In this document: positions 1-7,500 of the stretch, piece by piece
How positions within the stretch are numbered: position 1 is the first letter of the stretch
Layout: the number at the start of each line of letters is the position of its first letter
DNA from: DATAPD01 sp036265385
Lineage (GTDB): Bacteria; Acidobacteriota; Terriglobia; Terriglobales; Acidobacteriaceae
Length of the DNA stretch: 64,000 nt
Direction: 5' to 3'
Assembly (NCBI GenBank): GCA_036265385.1
Contig: DATAPD010000055.1
Coordinates: 1-64,000 of the forward strand
Made by a program: the position numbers and the translations under genes
The notes under the pieces: model-generated
Told to the model about the DNA's origin: nothing
The model's database searches: none
The model's input: the letters and a program-made list of their open reading frames with translations, nothing else

Positions 1-148
1 TGGCACGGAAATGGTGATGCCTGGTGACAACGTGTCGTTGGTGATCGAGTTGATCACGCCAGTCGCGATGGAGAAAGGGTTACGCTTCGCCATTCGTGAA
101 GGTGGCCACACGGTCGGCGCCGGCACGATCAGTGAAATCATCAAGTAG
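1..148 (+). CDS. tuf: Elongation factor Tu, C-terminal end (partial)
   Basis: The reading frame enters from the left edge and gives 48 codons before TAG at 146-148. The visible residues include MVMPGDNV, ELITPVAMEKGLRFAIREGG and a final GAGTISEIIK, which is the signature end of EF-Tu domain 3. EF-Tu carries aminoacyl-tRNA to the ribosomal A site as a GTP complex in the cytoplasm; domain 3 is one of the beta-barrels that contact tRNA and EF-Ts. The GTPase domain lies outside the window. The neighbour order tuf, rpmG, tRNA-Trp, secE, nusG, ribosomal proteins and rpoBC is a classic bacterial arrangement and supports the call. Confidence 0.97.
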   Translation, partial: GTEMVMPGDNVSLVIELITPVAMEKGLRFAIREGGHTVGAGTISEIIK

Positions 149-208
149 CAGCGATGCTGTGAATACGGGCGTTTGCCCGTCCAGATCGCAGTGGAAGGAG
201 TTGTTGTA

Positions 209-361
209 ATGCCAAGAGAGATTGTGACGTTGCAGTGTGGTGAGTGCAAAGACCGGAACTATTCGACAACGAAGAACCGGAAGACGACGACCGAGCGGTT
301 GGAATTCAAGAAGTTTTGCCGCAAGTGCCGTAAGCATACGCCGCACAAAGAGGTGAAGTGA
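209..361 (+). CDS. rpmG: 50S ribosomal protein L33
   Basis: This 50-residue basic protein matches L33 of the zinc-binding type: MPREIVTLQCGECKDRNYST at the start, then a second CxxC in the segment FCRKCRKHTPH. The two CxxC pairs (about residues 10-13 and 37-40) are the expected zinc site; cysteine-free L33 paralogues exist in other bacteria. The frame stays open upstream to an ATG at 173, but I chose the ATG at 209. It has a strong Shine-Dalgarno (GGAAGGAG at 193-200) with 8-nt spacing, and it gives the normal family length. The stop TGA (359-361) is inside the 5' arm of a hairpin. Confidence 0.95.
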   Translation: MPREIVTLQCGECKDRNYSTTKNRKTTTERLEFKKFCRKCRKHTPHKEVK

Positions 362-405
362 CGCCGTTCAGCGGGCGTGAGCGGAGCGGGAGCCCGCTGG
401 CGTCA
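359..405. repeat. Hairpin overlapping the rpmG stop codon
   Basis: CAGCGGGC at 369-376 pairs with GCCCGCTG at 392-399, and the flanks TGACGCC (359-365) and GGCGTCA (399-405) can extend the stem around a short internal loop. The T-tract of an intrinsic terminator is missing. It may attenuate or process the transcript between rpmG and tRNA-Trp, or it may simply be part of the dispersed repeat that follows it directly. Confidence 0.5.
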
Positions 406-478
406 TCCTGAGCGGAGCGAAGGATCTGCTTCAGCAACGAGCTATTCACGGAGATCCTTCAGCGTCAAAAACGGTGAC
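402..478. repeat. Dispersed GTCATCCTGAGCGGAGCGAAGGATCT-type repeat, inverted pair
   Basis: The left half (402-431) reads GTCATCCTGAGCGG followed by AGCGAAGGATCTGC. The right half (about 450-478) contains the inverse AGATCCTTCAGC and ends with GTGAC. AAGGATCT (420-427) pairs perfectly with AGATCCTT (452-459). Related copies occur at 28570-28642, 52290-52420 and about 60795-60811 in this window, always between genes. It lies between rpmG and tRNA-Trp. Confidence 0.6.
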
Positions 479-486
479 AAAGCAGT

Positions 487-562
487 AGGGGCGTAAGCTC
501 AACGGTTAAACTGCCGGTCTCCAAAACCGGACTTGGGGGTTCGAATCCCTCCGCCCCTGCCA
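487..562 (+). tRNA. tRNA-Trp (anticodon CCA)
   Basis: This is a 76-nt cloverleaf. The acceptor stem AGGGGCG pairs with CGCCCCT and the discriminator G and CCA end are encoded (559-562). The anticodon stem is CCGGT/ACCGG around the loop CTCCAAA, giving CCA and tryptophan identity. The T arm is GGGTTCGAATCCC. The D arm is weak: AGCT against AACT leaves one C-A mismatch. Placement upstream of secE-nusG is common in bacteria. The open frame that runs through this tRNA into secE is only a read-through of the secE frame. Confidence 0.96.
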
Positions 563-598
563 GAGTTTTGGAACAGGCCCACAGGCCAGGATGAAGAT

Positions 599-877
599 AT
601 GGGAGTCGAAACCAAAAAGATGACGAACGCACTGGCAAGTGCCGGGGATAATTTTTCAGATCGTGTGAAATCGTGGCCAGAGCAGATCAAGGCGTTCTAC
701 AACGACGTCCGCACCGAAATGAAGAAGGTGACTTCGCCTTCTTTCAAGGAAGTTCAGGCGACTACAGTGGTTGTGATCATCACTGTTTTTCTGTTCGGAC
801 TTTATTTTTGGGCAATCGACTCGGTGATTGGACGGTCGATTGACTGGGTATTGCGTACGTTGTCGCATCGCGGCTGA
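599..877 (+). CDS. secE: Preprotein translocase subunit SecE
   Basis: A 92-residue single-span SecE. The cytoplasmic part holds the conserved segment FYNDVRTEMKKVTSPSFKEV (about residues 32-51), which contacts SecY, followed by one hydrophobic helix TTVVVIITVFLFGLYFWAID. SecE stabilises SecY in the inner-membrane translocon. The frame is open through the upstream tRNA, so I took the ATG at 599, preceded by CCAGGA about 9 nt upstream, which gives normal bacterial length. It sits 15 nt upstream of nusG, the standard secE-nusG pair. Confidence 0.95.
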   Translation: MGVETKKMTNALASAGDNFSDRVKSWPEQIKAFYNDVRTEMKKVTSPSFKEVQATTVVVIITVFLFGLYFWAIDSVIGRSIDWVLRTLSHRG

Positions 878-892
878 CGGAAGCAGGAAACA

Positions 893-1543
893 TTGAAGAA
901 GCTCACTATGGTGGACGAAGAAAAAAACGGAACAACACAGGCTGCGGGAGAAACTACGCCTTCAGGAACCGGCGACGGCGCGGTCACTACCGAAGCGCCC
1001 CGTAATCCGAATATGAAGTGGTACATCATTCACTCGTATTCAGGATTCGAGCGCAAGGTGAAAGAGTCGCTTGAGTCGCGAGTACAGGCCTTCGGCCTAC
1101 AGGACAAGATCGGAAAAGTTTTGATTCCGACGGAGTCGGTCACAGAAGTTCGGGGCGGGAAGAAGTACACGGTTGAGCGGATGTTTTATCCGGGTTATGT
1201 CCTGGTGGAAATGGACATGGACGACCATGTCTGGCACGTCGTGAAATCCACGCCGCGCGTGACCGGATTCGTTGGTACGGGTCAACAGCCGACGCCGCTC
1301 TCGGAAGAAGAAGTTCAGCACATCGTCTATCGCGTTGTTCAGTCTAAGGACAAGCCGAAGCTGAAGGTCAAGTTCGAGAAGAACGAAAAGGTGAAAATCA
1401 CCGAAGGACCGTTTGCCAGCTTCGAAGGAGTTATCGACGACGTGAACGAAGACAAAGAGACGGTGAAGGTGATGGTCACGATTTTCGGACGATCAACACC
1501 CGTCGAGTTGGAATTCGGGCAAGTCGATAAAGTGATTACGTAA
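893..1543 (+). CDS. nusG: Transcription termination/antitermination protein NusG
   Basis: The 216-residue product has the NGN domain beginning MKWYIIHSYSGFERKVKESL (from about residue 41) and a C-terminal KOW domain with EKVKITEGPFASFEGVIDDV (about 165-185). NusG binds the RNA polymerase clamp and modulates pausing, Rho-dependent termination and coupling to the ribosome. The first 40 residues are a low-complexity, acidic/Thr-rich extension typical of several non-proteobacterial NusGs. The start is TTG at 893, 4 nt after AGGA at 885-888; an in-frame ATG at 908 without a well-placed ribosome site is the alternative and would shorten it by five residues. Confidence 0.95.
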   Translation: MKKLTMVDEEKNGTTQAAGETTPSGTGDGAVTTEAPRNPNMKWYIIHSYSGFERKVKESLESRVQAFGLQDKIGKVLIPTESVTEVRGGKKYTVERMFYPGYVLVEMDMDDHVWHVVKSTPRVTGFVGTGQQPTPLSEEEVQHIVYRVVQSKDKPKLKVKFEKNEKVKITEGPFASFEGVIDDVNEDKETVKVMVTIFGRSTPVELEFGQVDKVIT

Positions 1544-1549
1544 GGATGT

Positions 1550-1604
1550 GCGCTGAGCGCGTGATTTGTGCGCCCGCAAAGAACGCGGTTGCATCACGCA
1601 GCGC
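1550..1604 (+). promoter_or_regulatory. Stem-loop in the nusG-rplK spacer (possible L1 control site)
   Basis: GCGTGAT (1559-1565) pairs with ATCACGC (1593-1599), and GCGC (1550-1553) can pair with GCGC (1601-1604) across an internal loop. In many bacteria ribosomal protein L1 represses translation of the L11-L1 mRNA by binding a stem-loop in the rplK leader. The position fits that role, but I cannot align this stem with a known L1 site, so the regulatory reading is inference. Confidence 0.3.
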
Positions 1605-1669
1605 GCCCAGACAAATTCAAGGCGTCGAGCCGAAAATCCTAGACTCGGCGGTGAAGCGGGAAAGAGATC

Positions 1670-2101
1670 ATGGCAAAGAAAATTACAGGTAGCGTGAAAT
1701 TGCAGATCGCGGCAGGCAAGGCGACCCCGGCACCTCCGGTCGGTCCCGCTCTCGGCCAGGCGCAGATCAACATCATGGAGTTCTGCAAACAGTTCAATGC
1801 CCGAACCGGGCAGAAGGAACTGGAGGGACTCATCATTCCGGTCGTTATCTCCGTTTACAACGATCGGTCATTCACATTCATTACCAAGACGCCTCCGGCG
1901 TCGATTCTTTTAAAGCGGGCAGCGGGTATCGCGAAGGGCTCTGGCGCGCCAAACAAAGACAAGGTTGGCAAAGTGACCTTGAAACAAGTCGAGGACATTG
2001 CCAAGCAGAAGATGCCAGACCTGAATGCAGCATCGATCGATTCCGCGATCAAGAGCGTCCGTGGAACCGCGCGCTCGATGGGAATTGAAGTGGTTGGATA
2101 A
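1670..2101 (+). CDS. rplK: 50S ribosomal protein L11
   Basis: A 143-residue L11, the usual length. The N-terminal domain has VKLQIAAGKATPAPPVGPAL with the proline-rich stretch bound by release factors and thiostrepton-type antibiotics, and NIMEFCKQFNARTGQKEL. The C-terminal rRNA-binding domain has PPASILLKRAAGI and ends with IDSAIKSVRGTARSMGIEVVG. It forms the GTPase-associated stalk base with L10 and L12. The ATG at 1670 follows a purine-rich GGGAAAGAGA. It starts the rplKAJL-rpoBC series. Confidence 0.97.
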   Translation: MAKKITGSVKLQIAAGKATPAPPVGPALGQAQINIMEFCKQFNARTGQKELEGLIIPVVISVYNDRSFTFITKTPPASILLKRAAGIAKGSGAPNKDKVGKVTLKQVEDIAKQKMPDLNAASIDSAIKSVRGTARSMGIEVVG

Positions 2102-2104
2102 AAC

Positions 2105-2133
2105 GTCGCTAGTAGCTAATAGCTGGTGACTAG
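2105..2133. repeat. CTAG-rich 29-nt intergenic element, copy 1
   Basis: The 29-nt stretch from GTCGCTAGTAG to GGTGACTAG in the rplK-rplA spacer is rich in CTAG/TAGC. Read on the opposite strand, the element at 9042-9070 matches it at about 23 of 29 positions. The tetranucleotide CTAG is usually rare in bacterial genomes, so this clustering is notable. Its function is unknown. Confidence 0.5.
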
Positions 2134-2188
2134 TCAACATCACTACGGCGTCGCGGAACCAGGCGGCGCGGTGGGAGACGAGGAAACA

Positions 2189-2896
2189 ATGAGAAAAGCA
2201 GGAAAGAACATCACGAAGGCGCGCAAGGCAGTGGAGACGCGCCCTTATACGCTGCAGGAGGCGGTCCCGCTTCTGCAGAAAGTGAAATTCGCAAAATTTG
2301 ACGAGACCGTGGAAGTGACGCTCCGGCTCGGCGTTGATCCGAAGCATGCGGACCAGATGGTTCGCGGAACGGTTGTCCTGCCGCACGGACTCGGCAAATC
2401 GAAAAAAGTTTTAGTCATTGCGACTGGCGAGAAGGTGAAAGAAGCCGAAGGCGCTGGCGCGGACTTCGTCGGCGGCGAGGAGATGGTTGAAAAGATCCAG
2501 AAGGAAAACTGGACTGACTTCGATGCTCTGATCGCAACACCCGATGTTATGAAGTCCGTTGGACGTCTCGGAAAGGTTCTTGGCCCCAAAGGGTTGATGC
2601 CCAACCCGAAGACGGGTACGGTCACATTCGACGTTGCCAAAGCCGTGCAGGAAGTCAAAGCGGGCAAGGTTGAGTTCCGTACCGATAAAACGGCTCTTGT
2701 GCATGTACCGGTCGGAAAGATTTCATTTCCTCCCGAGAAGCTAATTGAGAACGCAACGGTCGTGATTTCGAGTGTGGTCAAGGCGAAGCCCTCGGTAGCG
2801 AAAGGAAAGTACATCAAGGGTTGCTACCTGAGCTCATCGATGGGCCCAGGAATTTCGCTCGACACGAGCGCCGTAGAAGCGGCTTCCAAGGCATAG
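2189..2896 (+). CDS. rplA: 50S ribosomal protein L1
   Basis: A 235-residue L1. It shows the family core KFDETVEVTLRLGVDPKHAD, a conserved MVRGTVVLPHGLGK, and the signature GRLGKVLGPKGLMPNPKTGT, followed by KAGKVEFRTDKTALVHVPVG. L1 forms the mobile stalk that moves deacylated tRNA out of the E site, and in many species represses its own L11-L1 mRNA. The frame is open upstream to 2126, but the ATG at 2189 has GAGG at 2180-2183 with 5-nt spacing and gives the family length, so the extra 21 codons are rejected. Confidence 0.96.
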   Translation: MRKAGKNITKARKAVETRPYTLQEAVPLLQKVKFAKFDETVEVTLRLGVDPKHADQMVRGTVVLPHGLGKSKKVLVIATGEKVKEAEGAGADFVGGEEMVEKIQKENWTDFDALIATPDVMKSVGRLGKVLGPKGLMPNPKTGTVTFDVAKAVQEVKAGKVEFRTDKTALVHVPVGKISFPPEKLIENATVVISSVVKAKPSVAKGKYIKGCYLSSSMGPGISLDTSAVEAASKA

Positions 2897-2949
2897 CGGC
2901 GCGTTTGCGCGGCCTGTCTTCAATAAATACGAGATCAGAGGATTAAGTC

Positions 2950-3498
2950 ATGCCAGTCACAAGAGCGAGAAAAAAAGAACAGGTAGATCAGCTGAGCGGC
3001 GACCTTCAAAAAGTTTCGAGTGTCATCGTCGCGACCTATAGCAAGCTGACCGTCGAAAAAGATTACGAACTGCGAAAAGCTCTGCGCACAACGGGCGCGA
3101 AATATCGCGTCGTGAAGAATACGCTGGCCGAGCGCGCCGCCAAGGGCACCAAAGTCGAAGAAGCACTGAAGAACCTGGCGGGAGTCACGTCGATCGCTTA
3201 CACCGAAGGCGATCCCGTCGCGTTGGCGAAGGCGCTTTCGAAGTATGCCAAGGACAATCCCGAGTTCACCTTTAAAACGGGAGTTGTCGAAGGCCGCGTT
3301 GTCACGATCAAAGAGATTGAAGCGTTGGCAAGCATGCCGTCGAAGGAAGAGATCTATTCGAAGTTGCTTTTCCTGATCAATGCTCCGGCGCAGCGTCTGG
3401 TCACGGTGATGAATGCTGTGGGACGCGATCTTGCTGTCGTCGTCAATCAGGGCGTCGAAAAAGGCAAGTTCAAAGGCGAAGCTCCAGCAGGAGCTTAG
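2950..3498 (+). CDS. rplJ: 50S ribosomal protein L10
   Basis: A 182-residue L10. The N-terminal RNA-binding part reads MPVTRARKKEQVDQLSGDLQ, then SSVIVATYSKLTVEKDYELRK and KYRVVKNTLAERAAKGT, all typical. The C-terminal helix that holds L12 dimers is present (AQRLVTVMNAVGRDLAVVVNQGVEKGK). L10 is the stalk base and in many bacteria represses the L10-L12 mRNA. The ATG at 2950 follows AGAGGATTAAGTC. The family is usually 165-180 residues, so the length is normal. Confidence 0.96.
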   Translation: MPVTRARKKEQVDQLSGDLQKVSSVIVATYSKLTVEKDYELRKALRTTGAKYRVVKNTLAERAAKGTKVEEALKNLAGVTSIAYTEGDPVALAKALSKYAKDNPEFTFKTGVVEGRVVTIKEIEALASMPSKEEIYSKLLFLINAPAQRLVTVMNAVGRDLAVVVNQGVEKGKFKGEAPAGA

Positions 3499-3627
3499 TC
3501 AAAAGTTTAGCTGTCCTTGTCGGGGGTTGCACGGTTTGAGACAGAGCGTTGTCTGGCGCGATGTCGAAACCTTGTCGCACTGGAAACCTGATGAGGTGCA
3601 GTGGAGTGAGCAGCACAATTTCAGTTC

Positions 3628-3647
3628 GGACGTAAGAAGTTACGTCC
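3628..3647 (+). promoter_or_regulatory. Perfect 8-bp hairpin in the rplJ-rplL spacer
   Basis: GGACGTAA (3628-3635) and TTACGTCC (3640-3647) form a perfect stem closed by the tetraloop GAAG. No T-tract follows, so it is not a standard intrinsic terminator. It lies 25 nt upstream of the rplL start, inside a 174-nt spacer. A processing site, a pause, or an element that helps set the high L12:L10 ratio are possible roles, all inferred from position. Confidence 0.55.
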
Positions 3648-3672
3648 CTACACGAATTTTGGAGAGAGGCAC

Positions 3673-4056
3673 ATGGCAGACCTGCAACAGTTGGAAGATG
3701 CAATCGTAGGGTTGTCGCTGCTCGATGCAGCGCAGCTCGTGAAGCGGCTTGAAGAGAAGCTGGGAGTTTCGGCAGCGGCAGCGGCTCCGGTCGTGATGGC
3801 TGGTGGTGGCGGCGCAGCAGCAGGCGCAGCACCCGCAGAAGAGAAGACCGAGTTCACCGTCGTCCTGAAGGATGTTGGTGCAAACAAGATCAACGTGATC
3901 AAAGCGGTCCGCGAAGTGACCAGTCTTGGCTTGAAAGAAGCGAAGGACCTGGTCGACGGAGCACCCAAGAACGTGAAAGAGGGCGTTTCGAAGGAAGAGG
4001 CGGAGACGATCAAAAAGAAATTCACCGAAGCCGGAGCGACGGTCGAGGTGAAGTAA
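3673..4056 (+). CDS. rplL: 50S ribosomal protein L7/L12
   Basis: A 127-residue L12. The N-terminal dimerisation domain (LEDAIVGLSLLDAAQLVKRLEEKLGVS, about residues 7-33) is followed by an Ala/Gly hinge (AAAAAPVVMAGGGGAAAGAAP). The C-terminal factor-binding domain has KTEFTVVLKDVGANKINVIK and LGLKEAKDLVDGAPKNVKEG. Multiple L12 copies on L10 recruit translational GTPases. The ATG at 3673 follows GGAGAGAGGCAC. Structured spacers on both sides (3628-3647 and 4159-4302) may tune its expression relative to rplJ and rpoB. Confidence 0.97.
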   Translation: MADLQQLEDAIVGLSLLDAAQLVKRLEEKLGVSAAAAAPVVMAGGGGAAAGAAPAEEKTEFTVVLKDVGANKINVIKAVREVTSLGLKEAKDLVDGAPKNVKEGVSKEEAETIKKKFTEAGATVEVK

Positions 4057-4158
4057 GATCATCCGTAACCGCTTGCAAATCATGTACTTGCGGTTCTGCA
4101 AGGCAATGCCGCGAGAGGTTCTTGCAAGGGTTGTGGATCGCAGCGTTCTATTGTGAAG

Positions 4159-4205
4159 CCGGGAGACCGATGTTAGCATCTATACACTAACGTCGTTCTC
4201 TCCGG
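4159..4205 (+). promoter_or_regulatory. Long imperfect stem-loop upstream of rpoB
   Basis: The 5' arm CCGGGAGACCGATGTTAG (4159-4176) pairs with the 3' arm at 4187-4205 around a 10-nt loop. I count 17 base pairs, one of them G-U, with one mismatch and one bulged T. No T-tract follows. A double-stranded stem of this length is a plausible RNase III substrate separating ribosomal-protein mRNA from rpoBC mRNA. Confidence 0.6.
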
Positions 4206-4222
4206 TCCACGCAACGTGTATG

Positions 4223-4262
4223 CGACTCTTCACTTCTTTGGTTCAGGGTGTGAAGTGAGTCG
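4223..4262 (+). promoter_or_regulatory. Second stem-loop upstream of rpoB
   Basis: CACTTC (4231-4236) pairs with GAAGTG (4252-4257), and CGACT (4223-4227) pairs with AGTCG (4258-4262), leaving a 3-nt bulge on the left and a 15-nt loop. It begins only 17 nt after the previous stem-loop ends. Confidence 0.5.
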
Positions 4263-4283
4263 TGATCAAGAGATCGGCAGGCT

Positions 4284-4302
4284 GTCTCGCGGGCGGCGAG
4301 AC
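4284..4302 (+). promoter_or_regulatory. Third stem-loop upstream of rpoB
   Basis: GTCTCGC (4284-4290) and GCGAGAC (4296-4302) form a perfect 7-bp stem with a 5-nt loop. No T-tract follows. It is the third hairpin in 150 nt of the rplL-rpoB spacer. Confidence 0.5.
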
Positions 4303-4470
4303 GGAACAGGCCCTTAGAACTGGCGCGGAAAGATACAAACAAAACGAGATTGAGCGTCGAACGGCGCCCGCGGGGACTTATGTCTTCCAGGGTGCCCTTA
4401 CGTATTTTCCGGAATTTTCAGGTTCTAGCAATCCCTGGCGTTGAGTAGCGCCCACACCGTGGTTCTGTTT

Positions 4471-4485
4471 GCAGCCCTCGGCTGC
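4471..4485 (+). promoter_or_regulatory. Hairpin just before the rpoB ribosome site
   Basis: GCAGCC (4471-4476) and GGCTGC (4480-4485) form a perfect 6-bp stem with loop CTC. It ends 9 nt before the rpoB Shine-Dalgarno GGGAG (4495-4499), close enough to influence ribosome loading. The regulatory effect is inferred. Confidence 0.45.
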
Positions 4486-4507
4486 GCGAAAGTTGGGAGT
4501 CTTCTGA

Positions 4508-7500
4508 ATGGCAAAGAATAATACCTTCCGCAAACGTTTTGATTTTTCCAAGATTCCGGCCACCATCCAGATCCCGAACCTCATCGAGGTTCAGAAACGT
4601 TCTTACGAACGCTTTCTTCAGATGGATCGTCTGCCGAGCGAGCGCGATGATGCTGGCTTGCAGGCGGTTTTTCAGTCCGTGTTCCCGATCACGGATTTCC
4701 GCAACGTATCACAACTTGAGTTTGTGGATTACGCGATCGGCAATTGGGAGTGCAAATGTGGTCACCTCAAAGGGCTGCACCACCTGCGCACCACTTGTAA
4801 AAATTGCGGCAACACCGTAATCACCGATCCCTTCCACCCTGGCGACGTGCTTTGCACGAAGTGCGGCACTTATAACGCCAACACTCCCGACTTCTGCAAC
4901 AAGTGCGGAGATCCTGTCGGCTTGCAGCTGAAGTACGACGTTCCTGAGTGCGAAGAGCGCGGCATGACGTACTCCGCCCCGCTTAAAGTCACCATGCGTC
5001 TGACGATTTTTGATAAGGATGCGGAAACCGGGAACCGCTCCATTCGGGACATTAAAGAGCAGGAAGTATTCTTCGGCGACGTTCCATTGATGACGCAGAA
5101 CGGCACGTTCATCATCAATGGTACTGAGCGCGTTATCGTCAGCCAGTTACACCGCTCGCCCGGCGTCTTCTTCGAGACTGCGAACAATCGCACCTACTTC
5201 CTCGGCAAGATCATTCCTTATCGCGGATCGTGGGTGGAGTTCGAATACGACCAGAAGAACGTTCTCTACGTCCGAATCGACCGCAAACGCAAATTCTTGG
5301 GGACGATCTTCCTGCGTGCGCTTGGTCTACGCTCCGGCGAAGACATCCTGCGCACGTTTTACACCGTGGATCGCATTGCCGTCCGCGACAAGAAACTGCT
5401 CTGGACTCTTGATCCGGCCAGCGAAAAGCCCACCAACCTCCTGGGCATGAAGCTTGCGCATAGCGTGAAATCGAAATCGGGTGAAGAGATTGCGCACTCT
5501 GGACGCAAGATCAATGCGGCAATTCTCAAGGAAATTCAGAAGGCGAAAGTCACCGAAATCGAAATCGACGTAACCGATCTCGAGGGCGCTTGGGTGGCCG
5601 GCGACGTTGTCGATACGACAACGGGCGAAGTGCTGCTGGAAGCGAACTCGGAAGTTACAGCCGACAAAGTATCGAAGATCCTCGACTCTGGCGTTGTCGA
5701 AATGAGCGTGTTCTTCCCGGAACGCGACGATGTTGGCACTGTCATCAGCCAGACATTGCGTCGCGACTCCGTCAAGACTCCGCAAGAAGCCCTGATTGAG
5801 ATTTACCGCAAACTGCGTCCGGGTGATCCGCCGACGCTCGATACGGCAACGGCGCTATTCCATGGGATGTTCTTCGATCCACGGAAGTACGACTTCTCCC
5901 GTGTGGGTCGGCTGAAATTCAACATCAAGCTGTTCGAGAACCAGGATGCTACCAATCTGGAGCAGCGCACGCTCGATCCGGAAGATTTCTACGGAACCAT
6001 CCGATATCTCCTGAAGCTGCGCAAAAACATCGGCGCAGTGGACGACATCGATCACCTCGGAAACCGCCGTGTTCGTGCGGTCGGCGAGTTGCTCGAGAAC
6101 CAGTTCCGCATCGGCTTGGTCCGTATGGAGCGCGCCATCAAGGAAAAAATGAGCGTGTATCAAGAAATGTCGACGGCCATGCCGCACGACCTGGTAAACG
6201 CCAAGCCGGTGATGGCCGCGATCCGAGAGTTCTTCGGTTCATCGCAGCTGTCCCAATTCATGGACCAGACGAATCCGCTTTCGGAAATTACGCACAAGCG
6301 GCGTTTGTCGGCACTTGGGCCGGGCGGGTTGTCGCGTGAGCGTGCGGGTTTCGAAGTTCGCGACGTGCACCCAACGCACTACGGCCGTATCTGTCCGATT
6401 GAGACGCCGGAAGGCCCAAACATCGGTCTGATCTCGTCTTTGAGCTGCTATGCGCGGATCAACGACTACGGATTCATCGAGTCGCCCTATCGGAAAGTGA
6501 AAGCAGGGAAGGTCCTCGACTACGTAGCGGTAGTGAATCATGGCGACGGTTCCTACAAGGTAGGCGACCACGTTGAGAAGCATGAACTCGAGAAATTGAA
6601 TGCCGAGTTACGGGAACGACGCAAGCGTCCCATGGAGATTGAGCCGTATTCCTTCTATCTTTCGGCGTGGGAAGAAGACCGCCATGTCATCGCGCAGGCG
6701 AACGTCGAGCTAGATGACAAGGGACGCATCGTTGCGGAACTGGTCAACGCTCGCAAAGCCGGCAACTTCGTGCTGGTCAGCCGCGATGAAGTGGACTACA
6801 TCGACGTCAGCCCGAAGCAATTGGTTTCCGTGGCTGCCTCGTTGGTACCGTTCCTTGAACATGACGACGCAAACCGCGCTTTGATGGGCGCGAACATGCA
6901 ACGTCAGTCCGTTCCGCTGCTTCGCGCAGAGGCTCCGATTGTTGGGACTGGAATGGAAGGTGTCACAGCTCGCGATTCTGGAGCGGTCGTGCTGGCACGG
7001 CGTAACGGAATCATCGATTCGGTCGACTCGGAACGAATCATCGTACGCGTGGAAGGCGAGCATCATCCGACGCAGCTTTCGCGCGAAGTCGGCAGCGACA
7101 TCTATCAGCTGACGAAGTTCAAGCGTTCGAACCAGAACACTTGTATCAACCAAAAGCCAATCGTGCGAAAGGGGCAGCGTGTACTCAAAGGCGAGGTCAT
7201 TGCCGACGGACCTTGCACCGACTTCGGCGAGTTGGCTCTCGGCCGCAACGTGCTCGTGGCCTTCATGCCTTGGCGCGGATACAACTTCGAGGACGCCATC
7301 CTGGTTTCCGAGAAGTTGGTGAAAGAGGACTACTACACGTCAGTGCACATCGAGGAATTTGAGCTCGAAGCGCGCGACACGAAGCTGGGGCCGGAGGAAG
7401 TCACACGCGACATCCCGAACGTTAGCGAAACCATGCTTCGCAATCTGGATGAAGCGGGCGTGATCCGCATCGGCGCCAATGTGAAGCAGGGCGACATCAT

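Larger units (their letters stand above)
4057..4507. other. rplL-rpoB spacer, 451 nt, no credible gene
   Basis: The only open frame here (4262-4444, 60 codons) has no ribosome site and no recognisable sequence, so it is not called. The spacer instead holds several inverted repeats (4159-4205, 4223-4262, 4284-4302 and 4471-4485) and the rpoB ribosome site GGGAG at 4495-4499. In Escherichia coli the corresponding gap contains an attenuator and an RNase III cleavage site; a similar role here is inference. Confidence 0.7.

Noticed and set aside
173..208. Upstream extension of L33
   Set aside because: Would add 12 residues not seen in the family and has no ribosome site; ATG 209 is strongly supported.
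4262..4444. 60-codon frame between rplL and rpoB
   Set aside because: No ribosome site, no recognisable sequence, and it covers one of the stem-loops; better explained as a structured spacer.
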